Source of the DNA: Mesorhizobium_G sp050247155
GTDB lineage: Bacteria > Pseudomonadota > Alphaproteobacteria > Rhizobiales > Rhizobiaceae
Length of the DNA: 64,000 bases
Direction: 5' to 3'
Assembly (NCBI GenBank): GCA_050247155.1
Contig: JBFWUS010000018.1
Location: 1 to 64,000 of the forward strand
Shown here: positions 8,938 through 17,491 of the stretch, piece by piece
Layout: every line of letters starts with the position of its first letter
How positions within the stretch are numbered: the stretch's first letter is position 1
Position numbers and translations under genes: made by a program
The notes under the pieces: model-generated
The model's database searches: none
Told to the model about the DNA's origin: nothing
The model's input: only the letters and a program-made list of their open reading frames with translations

Positions 8938-9548
8938 CCGAGTTCGACAAGTGGCTGCAGGCCAACGGGCCGGACGCGCGCGGCGTTCTCTGCAGTGACC
9001 GGTATCGTCCCAGCAACCGCTATCGTGTTGCCGATTGCCTGAGGTGAGCCCAGCCGTTCGAACGGGAGCCCTGCCCTGCCGAAGATGCGTTCGATGCGAA
9101 GGTCGGTGACGGTCACGACCTCAGTGCAGCCATTGTCGAAGCTCCACTCCAAAATGCCGGCGAACAGACCCATGGTGGCCTGGTGGAGGCCAAGGGCGCC
9201 GCTCGAACCCTGCACCGAAGTGTCGACGCAGAAGCGCGAGCTTTCGACGATATCCCGGCCGCGCGGCATCGGCTTGCCGTCGAGCAGCTGCGGGAACGTA
9301 TCGGCCAGCATAGTTGGACCGTCTCCGGGCAGCAGCCGTGCGCAGCCGATGACGGTCACGCAGCGATCGTCGGTCGCCAGGATGTAGGTCGGACCGAGCT
9401 GGTCATATTCGTCGAACTCGCGACCGTTCTCGGTCGAGACATTCCACTCCAGACGCCCCTGAAAGACCCGCGCCCTCAGGCACAACGCCTGGTCGATCAA
9501 CCGGTCCCCTGCCCTGCTCTCACCCGTCCTGACTGCTACGATCCGCAT
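8919..9548 (-). CDS. traI: TraI, LuxI-type acyl-homoserine-lactone synthase
   Basis: 209 residues. LuxI-family enzymes make N-acyl-homoserine lactone from S-adenosylmethionine and acyl-ACP. Family residues are visible: R27 and F30 in RARVFQGRLEW, D46/D49 in EFDEYDQ, R71 in CARLLPGDG, and the I-V-E-S-S-R-F-C-V block near residue 100. As in Ti-type plasmids, traI is the first gene of the trb operon, so pilus genes should respond to population density. It diverges from traR with about 184 bases between them. The ATG at 9548 is the only start that keeps the conserved N-terminus. Confidence 0.95.
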   Translation of the reverse strand: MRIVAVRTGESRAGDRLIDQALCLRARVFQGRLEWNVSTENGREFDEYDQLGPTYILATDDRCVTVIGCARLLPGDGPTMLADTFPQLLDGKPMPRGRDIVESSRFCVDTSVQGSSGALGLHQATMGLFAGILEWSFDNGCTEVVTVTDLRIERIFGRAGLPFERLGSPQAIGNTIAVAGTIPVTAENAARVRPVGLQPLVELGWDIAA

Positions 9549-9732
9549 GCGATTTGCTCCGCGCTGTTGATAGTGCGCGGAACCAATCAGAGCGCGTCAC
9601 AAGCGCCTACTGTGGAATTCCGAAGGTTGGTTTTGGGCGGAAACCGTCTAGGTACAACCCGACTTTGATTCGCAACCGAGCGTTGGCGCACAGGGCCTTG
9701 GGCCGTGCGCGACGACAGAATTGGGAGCGCCT
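9549..9732. promoter_or_regulatory. Divergent traI/traR control region with an inverted repeat
   Basis: This 184-base gap must hold the promoters of the traI-trb operon (minus) and traR (plus). It contains GCGCAC at 9686-9691 and GTGCGC at 9705-9710, a 6-base inverted repeat around a GGCC-rich centre, 23 bases before the traR start. A smaller palindrome GGAATTCC lies at 9613-9620. Neither matches the classical Ti-plasmid tra box, so calling either a LuxR-type operator is inference. traR itself is preceded by a GGGAGCG ribosome site. Confidence 0.4.
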
Positions 9733-10452
9733 ATGAGTGAGAAATTGAGTGCGCGGTTCGACCTGCTGCGCGACTGGCTTCAACTGGCCAACAGCCGTGC
9801 AGATGCGGAAGTGGCGCTCCGGCGCTTTGCCAGCGCGCATGGCTTTGACTGGTTCACCTACCTCTCCCTGGCGGGTGCCAACAGCTATGGGCTCTCCAAC
9901 TATGCGCCTGATTGGCAGGAAGACTATTTGCTGAAGGACAAGGCCTCGGTCGATCCTGTCATTGAAGCCAGCCTGCGTAACCGCGGAAGTTTTAGCTGGT
10001 CTGAGGACGAATGGCCGTTCCGGCTGACCAAACAGCACCGCAAGTTCCTCGGTGAGGCGAGGGCGTACGGGATCAAGTCGGGCGTCTCGATCCCGATTGT
10101 CAGCGCCTACGGCCGTCGGGCCCTATTCACGTTCGCCTCGCGGGAGGCCAAAGCTGACCAGTATCTGGTCAACCATCAGCATTCCGTCGCAACGGTTGGA
10201 GTGTTCATCGACGGTTATCTGCTAGGGCGGCAGGCCGACAAGTGGATGCGCTGCGCACCTTGCCCACTGACAATGAAACAGCGCGAGTGTCTCGCGTGGC
10301 GAGCGGAGGGCAAGAAGAACCAGGACATCGCCACGATGCGCGGCGTCAGTCTCCGCGCGATTGAGGACGTTCTTAAAGGTGCCCGAAGTCGTCTGGGCGT
10401 CGAGACCACGGATCACGCCATGGCCATTGCGATGCGGAGGCAGTGGATATGA
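9733..10452 (+). CDS. traR: TraR-like LuxR-family quorum-sensing regulator
   Basis: 239 residues from ATG 9733. The N-terminal autoinducer-binding domain (about 1-165) keeps the W, Y and D landmarks in the FTYLSLAG...DWQEDYLLKDKASVDPVI region and the later FSW. The C-terminal LuxR helix-turn-helix is at about 170-235 (LTMKQRECLAWRAEGKKNQDIATMRGVSLRAIEDVLKGAR, quoted here only to place the motif, with the recognition helix near 205-215). It should bind the TraI signal and activate traI-trb, and possibly rep, as known for Ti plasmids. It sits between traI and repA; no traM antiactivator is seen in this window. Confidence 0.9.
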   Translation: MSEKLSARFDLLRDWLQLANSRADAEVALRRFASAHGFDWFTYLSLAGANSYGLSNYAPDWQEDYLLKDKASVDPVIEASLRNRGSFSWSEDEWPFRLTKQHRKFLGEARAYGIKSGVSIPIVSAYGRRALFTFASREAKADQYLVNHQHSVATVGVFIDGYLLGRQADKWMRCAPCPLTMKQRECLAWRAEGKKNQDIATMRGVSLRAIEDVLKGARSRLGVETTDHAMAIAMRRQWI

Positions 10453-10455
10453 GCG

Positions 10456-10471
10456 GTTGTCCGCGGACAAC
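10456..10471. promoter_or_regulatory. parS: parS partition site upstream of repA
   Basis: The perfect 16-base palindrome GTTGTCCGCGGACAAC fits the repABC parS consensus GTT-N4-GC-N4-AAC. It lies four bases after the traR stop and about 100 bases before the repA start. RepB (ParB type) should bind it for plasmid segregation. An identical copy is inside repB at 11823-11838. Confidence 0.9.
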
Positions 10472-10573
10472 CGTCCGAATGGTTAAACGTTTGCTAATTG
10501 GTAACGAATCGGAGCTTATGGTAGCTGCGCAGTTTGCAACAACTTTGGCGAAATAGCGCTGTTGGACAACCGA

Positions 10574-11770
10574 ATGTTGGACATATATCAGGAAAAATCC
10601 GGCCTCGAACATTTACCGTCGGTGGTTTCCGCTGATGCTGAAGAACTCGCGCGACAACTACAAGCCCACCAGCTTCGGATTTTTCCACCAGCCTCCCAGA
10701 AGGCGATGCGCCTATTGAGCCCTGCCGAGGCGGCTGGATTTATCGGGATTGGCGAGGGGTATCTGCGACAGGTCGCGGCAGAAGGTGCTGGCCCTGAGCC
10801 CCAACAGAACGGCAGACGCCTCTATTCCATCGATGACCTACAGCGCATTCGGCAAGTTTTGGACGAGACTTCTAAGTCTGGGAGATATGTCCGACACCGG
10901 CGTGCAGGTGAACGCCTGCAAGTTATTTCGGTCATGAACTTCAAAGGCGGCAGTGGTAAAACGACGACGGCTGCACACTTGGCCCAGTTTCTCGCGTTAA
11001 GGGGCTATAGGGTTCTCGCGATTGATCTGGATCCCCAAGCCAGTTTGTCAGCACTGTTTGGCCACCAGCCAGAATTGGATGTCGGGCCGAACGAAACCTT
11101 ATATGGCGCAATCCGCTATGACAGCGAGCGCCGACCTCTCAGCGATATAGTCAGGGCCACCTATACCAGCGGGCTGCATATTGTTCCGGGAAATCTCGAG
11201 CTCATGGAGTTCGAGCACGATACGCCGCGCATCCTGGCTGGAAGGTCGATGGAGACGGCGTTCTTTGCGCGGGTTGCCGAAGCGCTTTCTGAAATCGAGG
11301 ACCATTATGATGTTGTCGTTGTCGATTGCCCGCCGCAGTTGGGCTTTCTCACGATGTCCGCCCTGTGCGCGGCAACCTCTGTGTTGATCACGGTACACCC
11401 GCAGATGTTGGATGTGATGAGCATGTCGCAGTTTCTGTCGATGACCGGAAATTTGATGGAGGTCGTGGAGAGAGCAGGTGGCAGAGCGAACTACGATTGG
11501 ATGCGCTACTTGGTGACGCGCTTCGAGCCAAATGATGGTCCGCAGGTGCAAATGACAGGGTTCATGCGGGCGATCTTTGGGAAAAGGCTGCTGGAAAACG
11601 CGATGGTAAAATCCACGGCCATCTCCGACGCGGGGATTACTAAGCAGACCCTTTATGAGGTTGAACGATCCCAATTCACACGTGGCACGTATGATCGCGC
11701 CCTAGACTCTCTTACCGCCGTAAATGGTGAGATCGAGTCTCTCGTCCAGCTAGCTTGGGGGCGCAAGTAG
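10574..11770 (+). CDS. repA: RepA, ParA-type plasmid partition ATPase and rep operon repressor
   Basis: 398 residues from ATG 10574; a TTG at 10562 would add four residues. RepA of repABC replicons is a Walker-type ATPase that moves plasmid copies apart and represses its own operon. The N-terminal helix-turn-helix region (about 45-85) is followed by the deviant Walker A KGGSGKTTT near residue 122, the DLDPQASLS block and the VVVDCPPQLGFLT Walker B region near residue 245. Length and motif spacing match RepA. It is followed by repB after a two-base gap. Confidence 0.96.
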   Translation: MLDIYQEKSGLEHLPSVVSADAEELARQLQAHQLRIFPPASQKAMRLLSPAEAAGFIGIGEGYLRQVAAEGAGPEPQQNGRRLYSIDDLQRIRQVLDETSKSGRYVRHRRAGERLQVISVMNFKGGSGKTTTAAHLAQFLALRGYRVLAIDLDPQASLSALFGHQPELDVGPNETLYGAIRYDSERRPLSDIVRATYTSGLHIVPGNLELMEFEHDTPRILAGRSMETAFFARVAEALSEIEDHYDVVVVDCPPQLGFLTMSALCAATSVLITVHPQMLDVMSMSQFLSMTGNLMEVVERAGGRANYDWMRYLVTRFEPNDGPQVQMTGFMRAIFGKRLLENAMVKSTAISDAGITKQTLYEVERSQFTRGTYDRALDSLTAVNGEIESLVQLAWGRK

Positions 11771-11772
11771 TC

Positions 11773-12789
11773 ATGGCAAGAAAGAACCTTATCGAGTTTG
11801 CGGATAAGACCGACCCAGGCGAGTTGTCCGCGGACAACCGCACTGTCCCAGGTGGACGGCCGCTAGCGGGTTTGCCGGGATTGGCCAAGCCCCTAATGCC
11901 AGTCGGCGGCATATCGAAGTCGCTTCAAAACATAACCAGCAAGGTTGAACGTGCTGAGGAGGTCGAACGGCAACTGGCGGAAGGCCAAGCCATTATCGAA
12001 CTCGATCCCGATGCCATAGACGGCTCGATCGTGGCTGATCGCCTTGAAATCGCCGAGGCGGATCAACAGGCCCTCACGGACCAAATCAGCGAGTACGGGC
12101 AACAAGTTCCAATCCTTGTGAGGCCGCATCCGGCGAGTCGAGGCCGCTACCAAGTTGCCTATGGGCACAGACGCCTCGCGGCTGCAAAAGCGCTAGGAAT
12201 CAAGGTGCGCGCGGTTGTACGCGATCTCTCTGACGATCAGTTGGTTGTCAGTCAGGGCCAAGAGAACAACGCGAGAGCCAACCTTTCCTACATCGAGCGG
12301 GCAAACTTTGCTCGTCGACTGGAGGAACGGGGCTTTGGAAGAGACATCATTATGGCGGCGATTGGGGTCGACAAGGCAGCTTTGTCTAAGATGATCGCAC
12401 TGACAGGCCGCATTCCCGAAAAGCTGATCGAGGCAATTGGTCCTGCGCCGGCTTTCGGGAGGAGGCGTTGGGAAGAGCTTGCTGATGTCTTGGCGGCAAA
12501 AGGGCGGGCGCGACAGGCTACTTCGCTCGCTAGCCAGCCTGATTTCGCGCAGCAACCCTCGGATGGAAGGTTTGTCGCTCTACTGCGGGGCCTCTCGCAT
12601 CGAGGACCACATCGGCAGCCCGAGATCTGGAAAACAAGGGAGGGTATGAAGGCAGTTACCGTGCGCACCACAGAGCGGACGCTCCAACTGACCTTCGACA
12701 ACAAGCAAGCGCCAGCGTTTGGTGAGTTTGTGCGCGAGCAACTTGATGCCCTCTACGGTCAATTTATTCGAGCAAACGGAGATCAATAG
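11773..12789 (+). CDS. repB: RepB, ParB-type centromere-binding protein
   Basis: 338 residues from ATG 11773, two bases after the repA stop. The ParB nuclease-like N-terminal domain contains the GERR-equivalent segment YGHRRLAAAKALG (about 129-141) and Q-x-x-E-N near 162-166. A helix-turn-helix follows near 195-215 (IGVDKAALSKMIALTGRIP). RepB binds parS and works with RepA in segregation. A parS copy lies within its own first 25 codons, which encode SADNRTV. A shift to a less conserved middle section (about 245-285) is normal for the family. Confidence 0.95.
   Translation: MARKNLIEFADKTDPGELSADNRTVPGGRPLAGLPGLAKPLMPVGGISKSLQNITSKVERAEEVERQLAEGQAIIELDPDAIDGSIVADRLEIAEADQQALTDQISEYGQQVPILVRPHPASRGRYQVAYGHRRLAAAKALGIKVRAVVRDLSDDQLVVSQGQENNARANLSYIERANFARRLEERGFGRDIIMAAIGVDKAALSKMIALTGRIPEKLIEAIGPAPAFGRRRWEELADVLAAKGRARQATSLASQPDFAQQPSDGRFVALLRGLSHRGPHRQPEIWKTREGMKAVTVRTTERTLQLTFDNKQAPAFGEFVREQLDALYGQFIRANGDQ
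11823..11838. promoter_or_regulatory. parS: parS partition site inside repB
   Basis: A second exact copy of GTTGTCCGCGGACAAC, in frame within the repB 5' coding region and 1367 bases from the first copy. Because it is identical to the site upstream of repA and matches the repABC consensus, it is a confident RepB target. Position inside repB is less common than positions beside repA or after repC. Confidence 0.88.
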
Positions 12790-12793
12790 CAGC

Positions 12794-12848
12794 AAAAGAA
12801 AAAGGCCCCCGAACGTCACCGCCGCGGAAGCCCTTCTCGTTAGTTAGC
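12794..12848 (-). ncRNA. Countertranscribed antisense RNA (inc-alpha) between repB and repC
   Basis: On the minus strand TTGACA (12878-12883) and GATTCT (12855-12860) are separated by 17 bases, a good sigma-70 promoter. The predicted transcript of about 55 bases ends in a hairpin with arms at 12825-12832 and 12804-12811 (GGCTTCCG pairing with CGGGGGCC, including G-U pairs) followed by a T-rich run TTTTTCTTTT. In repABC replicons a small antisense RNA encoded here limits RepC synthesis and sets copy number and incompatibility. The start point is inferred from the promoter. Confidence 0.85.
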
Positions 12849-12936
12849 ACCTAGAGAATCGCACCTCCGCGAATCAGTGTCAAGAGTCGTCGTTTCGGCG
12901 AGCGGATTTTTTTTGCCTTTGAGAGGGTGAAAGAGA

Positions 12937-14175
12937 ATGGAAACGCTTGGTTTGACGACGCCCTTTGGGCGGCGGCCGCTGTCGCTTGGCCAGTTGGCAG
13001 GGCAACTGGTCGCAAGAGAGTGCAGGGAAGACGCCTCGGCCGACAAGTGGAAGCTGTTCCGGGCGGTTTGCGAGGCCAAGTCGATGCTTGGCGCGACAGA
13101 CAGGGCTCTGGCGGTGCTTTCGGCGCTGCTGAGCTTCTTTCCGGACAACGAATTGACAGGGCAGGGGAGTTTGATCGTGTTCCCCTCGAACCAGCAGTTG
13201 TCGCTGAGAGCCCATGGCATGGCGCCGGCGACGCTGAGGCGGCACCTGGCTGTCCTGGTGGAGTGTGGGCTGATCGTGCGCAGGGACAGCCCCAACGGCA
13301 AGCGCTTCGCCCGGAGAGGGCAGGGGGACGAGATCGGCCAGGCCTTTGGGTTCGATCTGTCGCCCCTGCTGGCACGCTCCGCAGAGTTCGAGCGGCTTGC
13401 GGAAGAGGTGACGGCGGAGAGACGGGCGCTGCACCTCGTCAGGGAGCGCCTGACGCTCTACCGGCGCGATATCGCCAAGATGATCGCCTTCGGCCTGGAA
13501 GAAGCCATCGAGGCCGACTGGGAGGCGCTGCACGGCGCGTTCAGGGCAACCGTGATGCGGATTCCGCGTACAGCGACCAGGCAGGAGCTGGAGCCGCTGG
13601 AGGCTGAGTTGAAATCACTGCGCTCGGCGATCCGCAACATTCTGGAAACACACGTAAAAGCAGAGAATCCGAACGCCAATGAGTCTCAGAATGAGCGTCA
13701 CAAACATGATTCAAACCCAGACTCCATTTTTGACTTTGAACCTCGCTCAGGAAGTGAGCAGGGGGCGACCGCCGAGCCAAAACCAGAACCGGTAGAGCAC
13801 CCGGAAAGGGTAGGGGATAGAAAAGTACCGACAGGATACCCCTTGGGCTTGGTGCTGCGCGCCTGCCCGGACATTGCCGATTATGCGCGCACCGGAATTT
13901 CGGGCTGGGACGACCTCGTTGAGACCGCAAATCTGGTCCGCGCCGCACTTGGCGTCAGTCCGGACGCCTGGTTCCAGGCCCGCGAGGTCCTAGGCGACAC
14001 CGATGCTGCGATCGTCGTGGCTGCAATCCTCCAGCGAGGCGAGGCGATTTCCAGCGCCGGCGGCTATTTGCGGGCGCTAACCGACAAGGCGAGGGCAGGG
14101 CAGTTCTCGATTGGACCCGTGCTTATGGCGCTCCTCCGGGCGAGAGGGCGTTCGGATGAGAGGAGGACGGGGTAA
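12937..14175 (+). CDS. repC: RepC, replication initiator of repABC plasmid
   Basis: 412 residues with a GAGAGGG ribosome site. RepC starts replication, and in this family the origin lies inside repC itself. The N-terminal domain (about 1-250) has the METLGLTTPFGRRPLSL opening and the winged-helix region with PSNQQLSLRAHGMAPATLRRHL typical of RepC. A hydrophilic linker (about 245-300) encoded by the locally AT-richer stretch at about 13650-13745 is the likely origin region. The C-terminal part (about 305-405) is the RepC C-terminal domain. Its leader overlaps the antisense RNA target. Confidence 0.95.
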   Translation: METLGLTTPFGRRPLSLGQLAGQLVARECREDASADKWKLFRAVCEAKSMLGATDRALAVLSALLSFFPDNELTGQGSLIVFPSNQQLSLRAHGMAPATLRRHLAVLVECGLIVRRDSPNGKRFARRGQGDEIGQAFGFDLSPLLARSAEFERLAEEVTAERRALHLVRERLTLYRRDIAKMIAFGLEEAIEADWEALHGAFRATVMRIPRTATRQELEPLEAELKSLRSAIRNILETHVKAENPNANESQNERHKHDSNPDSIFDFEPRSGSEQGATAEPKPEPVEHPERVGDRKVPTGYPLGLVLRACPDIADYARTGISGWDDLVETANLVRAALGVSPDAWFQAREVLGDTDAAIVVAAILQRGEAISSAGGYLRALTDKARAGQFSIGPVLMALLRARGRSDERRTG

Positions 14176-14184
14176 TGGGGCGGT

Positions 14185-14607
14185 TTACGCCAACCAGGGG
14201 TCAAACAGTTCAATGCCGAGGCCCTGGAAATCCTTGGTGTTGCGGGTCGCCAGAATGAGATCGTTGGTTATCGCGGTAGCTCCAATGAGTCCATCCATCG
14301 AGGCGAGACCGCGGCCCATGCGCTTGGCGGATGCCATGAGGTCGCCCCAGGCGACAGCAACCGCAGCATCGACTGGGATGACGCGCTGGTCAAAGCGCTG
14401 CTGGAGATCGTCGGAAAGCCAGCTTGCCAGTGCATCCCGCCTTCGGCCGGGCTCCATCAGAGCTATACCCCGGCGGATTTCGGCAATCGAAACAGCGCTG
14501 ATGAATGTCCGATCTTCATCGAGGTGGTGCAACCACTCTAGCACACGCATCTCCGGTGCCGGTTTGGAGGCCTCTGACAAAACGTTCGTGTCGATCAGCA
14601 ACCTCAC
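14185..14607 (-). CDS. vapC: PIN-domain (VapC/FitB-like) toxin
   Basis: 140 residues from a GTG at 14607 that overlaps the antitoxin stop as GTGA. PIN toxins are Mg-dependent ribonucleases that usually cut tRNA or rRNA. The acidic residues are visible: D6 in LLIDTNVLSE, E44 in SIAEIRRG, D99-region in AVDAAVAVAWGDLMA, and a late D in GLASMDGLIGATA, then the TRNTKDF ending typical of the family. It forms a toxin-antitoxin pair with the gene at 14604-14867, just after repC, where it may stabilise the plasmid. Confidence 0.9.
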   Translation of the reverse strand: MRLLIDTNVLSEASKPAPEMRVLEWLHHLDEDRTFISAVSIAEIRRGIALMEPGRRRDALASWLSDDLQQRFDQRVIPVDAAVAVAWGDLMASAKRMGRGLASMDGLIGATAITNDLILATRNTKDFQGLGIELFDPWLA

Positions 14608-14867
14608 AATGGGAGTTCGCGGGGCTGGTCGCGGAGGCGTTCGAGATCCAGATCGGCGCCGCGCAACGGCGAGGCCAATAGAAACTCCGCGAGTGTGCCT
14701 TTGCGCGCCGTCTTGCGCTGCCATTCATCGGCCGACACGACAACAACGCTCGGTTTTCCGTTGCGGGTGATCGTCTGCGGAGCGGTTTGAGCGCGATCGA
14801 TGACTTCCGACAGTTTCGCTTTGGCGTTCGCTACAGTCCAATCGGCTTTTTCTTGAGCTGCGGCCAT
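14604..14867 (-). CDS. Phd/YefM-type antitoxin
   Basis: 87 residues from an ATG at 14867 with a TGGGAG ribosome site. The N-terminus WTVANAKAKLSEVIDRAQ and the following TITRNGKPSVVVVSADEW are the hallmark of Phd/YefM antitoxins, which bind operator DNA as dimers and neutralise a partner toxin with their C-terminal tail. Here the partner is a PIN toxin encoded immediately downstream with a GTGA overlap; Phd-PIN pairings are known. Upstream in-frame codons to 14930 lack a ribosome site and look non-coding. Confidence 0.9.
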   Translation of the reverse strand: MAAAQEKADWTVANAKAKLSEVIDRAQTAPQTITRNGKPSVVVVSADEWQRKTARKGTLAEFLLASPLRGADLDLERLRDQPRELPL

Positions 14868-14986
14868 GATGACTCCCAGTAGGACTATTGTGACTATCAT
14901 GACTATATTTGACCGAGATTGAGGATTCAATGGCCGCGGGGCTGAGCGACACCGAAGTTATCGAAATCTTGTAAACTGGGATAACT

Positions 14987-15934
14987 TCACTTGATATCGC
15001 TCAGTCCAAGGCTCTTCGCCCGATCGAGCAAGTTCTTAACCGACGACGGCGACCATTTTGTGCCGCCTCGAGGTGTCCGCTCACGGAGACGCTCAAGTTG
15101 GCTGCCGATTTCGGCAAGTGTTAGCTCGGGATTGGAGGCATGGATGCCGGCGATCAGCGTCATGAGACGATCGTCGAGTGTCTTCTGCGCCGAGCGTTTC
15201 AGCACCGCAGCATCGACAAGCTTCTGGCGCACTAGCCATCGCACGGCCCGGCGTAAGCGGTCGACGGTCCATGGTCCATCCGGCTGCGTAGTCGGCTTCT
15301 GATTGAGGATTCGCGTTACGTCCTCCCATGCATTGTCGGGCCGCAAGCGCTTCACTGTCGGCCACCAGGCATCGAGTGACGTCTGGATCTTGGCCGCATA
15401 AGCGCGTTCGCGCGCGGCAGCCGTCTTGGCGAGAGCCTCAGGCCGCTTTTCGCGCAGCCCAGGATTGCCGGGCAGCCTGCCCTTGGCTTTCGCGGCTTTG
15501 ATACCTGCCTTTGTACGCTCGGAGATCAACGCGCGCTCGAGCTGAGCCACCGCGCCTAGCACCTGCAGGGAAAACATGCCCTGCGGCGTCGAGGTGTCGA
15601 TCGGATCGCGAAGCGACCGGAAGTGCGCGCCCTTGAGCGTCAGCTCCTCGATGACGTCGAGCAAATGGCTCACAGAGCGCGCCAGGCGGTCGAGACGCAC
15701 GACGACCAGCACATCGCCTGCCTGGATGCCGTCAAGCAGCTTGGCAAGGGCAGGGCGGGCGCGTGAGGCGCCGGAACCGTGCTCGGTGACGATCTCATCA
15801 CAGCCGGCGGCGCTAAGCTCAATGGCCTGGGCGTCGGTTGCCTGCTCTTCGGTTGAGACGCGTGCGTAGCCGATCGACCGCCGGGGTGGCGGCCGTGAAC
15901 GCTGAGATCGGCCGTCGCCGGCGCTTTGAGGCAT
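14987..15934 (-). CDS. Serine recombinase (resolvase/invertase family)
   Basis: 315 residues from an ATG at 15934; a TTG at 15964 is also open. The N-terminal catalytic domain (about 20-160) contains GYARVSTEEQ with the nucleophilic serine, then the VVVRLDRLARSVSHLLDVIEEL helix with the conserved Arg residues. The C-terminal extension of about 150 residues is longer than in simple Tn3 resolvases and ends in a probable DNA-binding section. Similar proteins on rhizobial plasmids are taken to resolve multimers. An integrase lies upstream on the same strand after a 400-base gap that could hold its recombination site. Confidence 0.9.
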   Translation of the reverse strand: MPQSAGDGRSQRSRPPPRRSIGYARVSTEEQATDAQAIELSAAGCDEIVTEHGSGASRARPALAKLLDGIQAGDVLVVVRLDRLARSVSHLLDVIEELTLKGAHFRSLRDPIDTSTPQGMFSLQVLGAVAQLERALISERTKAGIKAAKAKGRLPGNPGLREKRPEALAKTAAARERAYAAKIQTSLDAWWPTVKRLRPDNAWEDVTRILNQKPTTQPDGPWTVDRLRRAVRWLVRQKLVDAAVLKRSAQKTLDDRLMTLIAGIHASNPELTLAEIGSQLERLRERTPRGGTKWSPSSVKNLLDRAKSLGLSDIK

Positions 15935-16370
15935 GAGAAGTCTCGTTGAGGGCGGAATATCCAAATTAGGAAATTATCAGGAAAGGATCGTTTGTAAACG
16001 TCTCTTGAGCAGCTTTTCTGCCAATAGGATCCTGGCAAACCCCGGGAAACGGGCATTCTCGTCGATCTGAGCCTCGATCGACGGCCCGCTGTTCAGTCCC
16101 GAAGGCTTGGCTCATCTATATAGTACGCGCGCGGGAAAATCCGTCGCTATGACGGAAGTGAAATGCGTGATAGCTTCCGTATAAGAAACAATGCCACGCG
16201 GGAACAATGGCTTACACTATCGAAAGCTTGCCTTTGGAGACCCTGCTTCCGGCCATTGGTAGAGCGGATGTCGGTTTTACTTCCCGATTTCAATTGAAGC
16301 GGTAAGGTAAAAATTATGCTCTCCCAACTGGCTTTTGAATGGCCGTTATCGGGGAGGGGAGGGGGCTTTG
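15935..16370. other. Gene-free stretch between the two recombinases
   Basis: No convincing gene is seen in this 436-base gap. It holds a short palindrome CGTTTGTAAACG at 15989-16000 near the resolvase start, and an inverted repeat ACGGAAG (16152-16158) / CTTCCGT (16174-16180) with 15 bases between the arms. Such repeats are what a resolution (res) site for the serine recombinase might look like, but neither matches a known res site that I can recognise. A G-rich run lies at 16350-16364 just downstream of the integrase stop. Confidence 0.4.
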
Positions 16371-17471
16371 CTAAAGGCCGGAGGCCTTAGTGAGGTTAGT
16401 CCGGAATCGGTCACGCCGGCGTTGATATTTCCGGGTCATCTCGGCTGAAGCATGACCCAACTGCTTCTGGACATAGCGCTCCTCGATGTCGGCCGAGGAG
16501 GCCAGGCCGGCTCGTAATGAGTGCCCTGCAAACAGCAGCCCACGTTCTATTTCTGGAAGGTCGGAGCGAACGCCGGCAGCAAGGGCCGTCCGCTTGACCA
16601 GCCGCGCGACATGCTTGTCGGAAAGCCGCTCTGTGTCGACGGTCTTGTTGTCCTTGAAGATACGGCGGAAGAGGGGACCGCGGGCGATACGGCCGAAGCG
16701 GATCCACTGCTCGAGCGCAGCAACCGGGCAAGTCTGGGCGGATGCACCCAATCCGACCTCGACCTCGCGCCATCCGGTTTTCCCGCGCAAGGTGACGAGC
16801 ACACCCTTGCCGTCGAAGATCTCGGTCCAACCGGCGCCATCGCTATGATCATCACGCACGACGTCAAGACCGACGATCTCGGAGCGGCGCAGGCCGCCGG
16901 CAAAACCCAGCAATAGGATCGCTCTGTCGCGCAGTCCCCTGAGATCGTGACCGAGCGTGTCGACCATCGCACGGACATCCTCGCCGAGAACGGCTTCCTT
17001 CTGGCGCGGCGGCCTGGCGTGTTTGCGCCGGATTCCGGCGAGCACGGTCCCGATGTGACGATCCGAGCGGTCCATGACCAGTCCGCGCTGCGTGTAATTC
17101 CAGGCGATTCCAGACAGGCGGCGCTCGATCGTTGCAACGGAGAGGGCAGGGAGGCCGCGCTTCTGATCGCCGGCCGCGCAGGCGCTGATATAGAGCCCGA
17201 TCACCTGGCTGGATGGCGGCATGGCCTCAAAGCCCTCGCGCCGGCACCAGGAGGTGAAATGTCGCCAATCCTTGGCGTAGGCGTCGCGCGTGTTCTCGGA
17301 ACTGGCGGCCTTCGCATAGGCCGTGGCGGTTTCGACAAGGGCTTCCAGACGCGCAGGAGGCGGAGATGAGCCCATCTCCATGACGAGCTCGACGATGTCG
17401 GGAAGATCGTCAGCCTCAGCTCGATCAGTCGGATTGTCGATTTCAGGCGTGTTTTCCGGAGGATTTTGCAT
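16371..17471 (-). CDS. Tyrosine recombinase (XerC/D-type integrase)
   Basis: 366 residues. The N-terminal SAM-like core-binding domain (about 40-150, SENTRDAYAKDWRHFTSWCRREG) precedes the catalytic domain. Catalytic residues visible are Arg in GGLRRSEIVGLD, His-x-x-Arg in HSLRAG, His in QLGHASAEMT and the nucleophile Tyr in RKYQRR near the C-terminus. Such integrases near repABC backbones are thought to resolve dimers or move gene blocks. A 31-base inverted repeat sits 21 bases before its start codon. Rhizobial homologues commonly neighbour DUF1403 and ScpB genes, as here. Confidence 0.92.
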   Translation of the reverse strand: MQNPPENTPEIDNPTDRAEADDLPDIVELVMEMGSSPPPARLEALVETATAYAKAASSENTRDAYAKDWRHFTSWCRREGFEAMPPSSQVIGLYISACAAGDQKRGLPALSVATIERRLSGIAWNYTQRGLVMDRSDRHIGTVLAGIRRKHARPPRQKEAVLGEDVRAMVDTLGHDLRGLRDRAILLLGFAGGLRRSEIVGLDVVRDDHSDGAGWTEIFDGKGVLVTLRGKTGWREVEVGLGASAQTCPVAALEQWIRFGRIARGPLFRRIFKDNKTVDTERLSDKHVARLVKRTALAAGVRSDLPEIERGLLFAGHSLRAGLASSADIEERYVQKQLGHASAEMTRKYQRRRDRFRTNLTKASGL

Positions 17472-17491
17472 CGTGCGGGAGCCTATCAGAA

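Noticed and set aside
9549..9732. Classical Ti-type tra box
   Set aside because: No sequence close to the known 18-base palindrome is present in the traI-traR gap.
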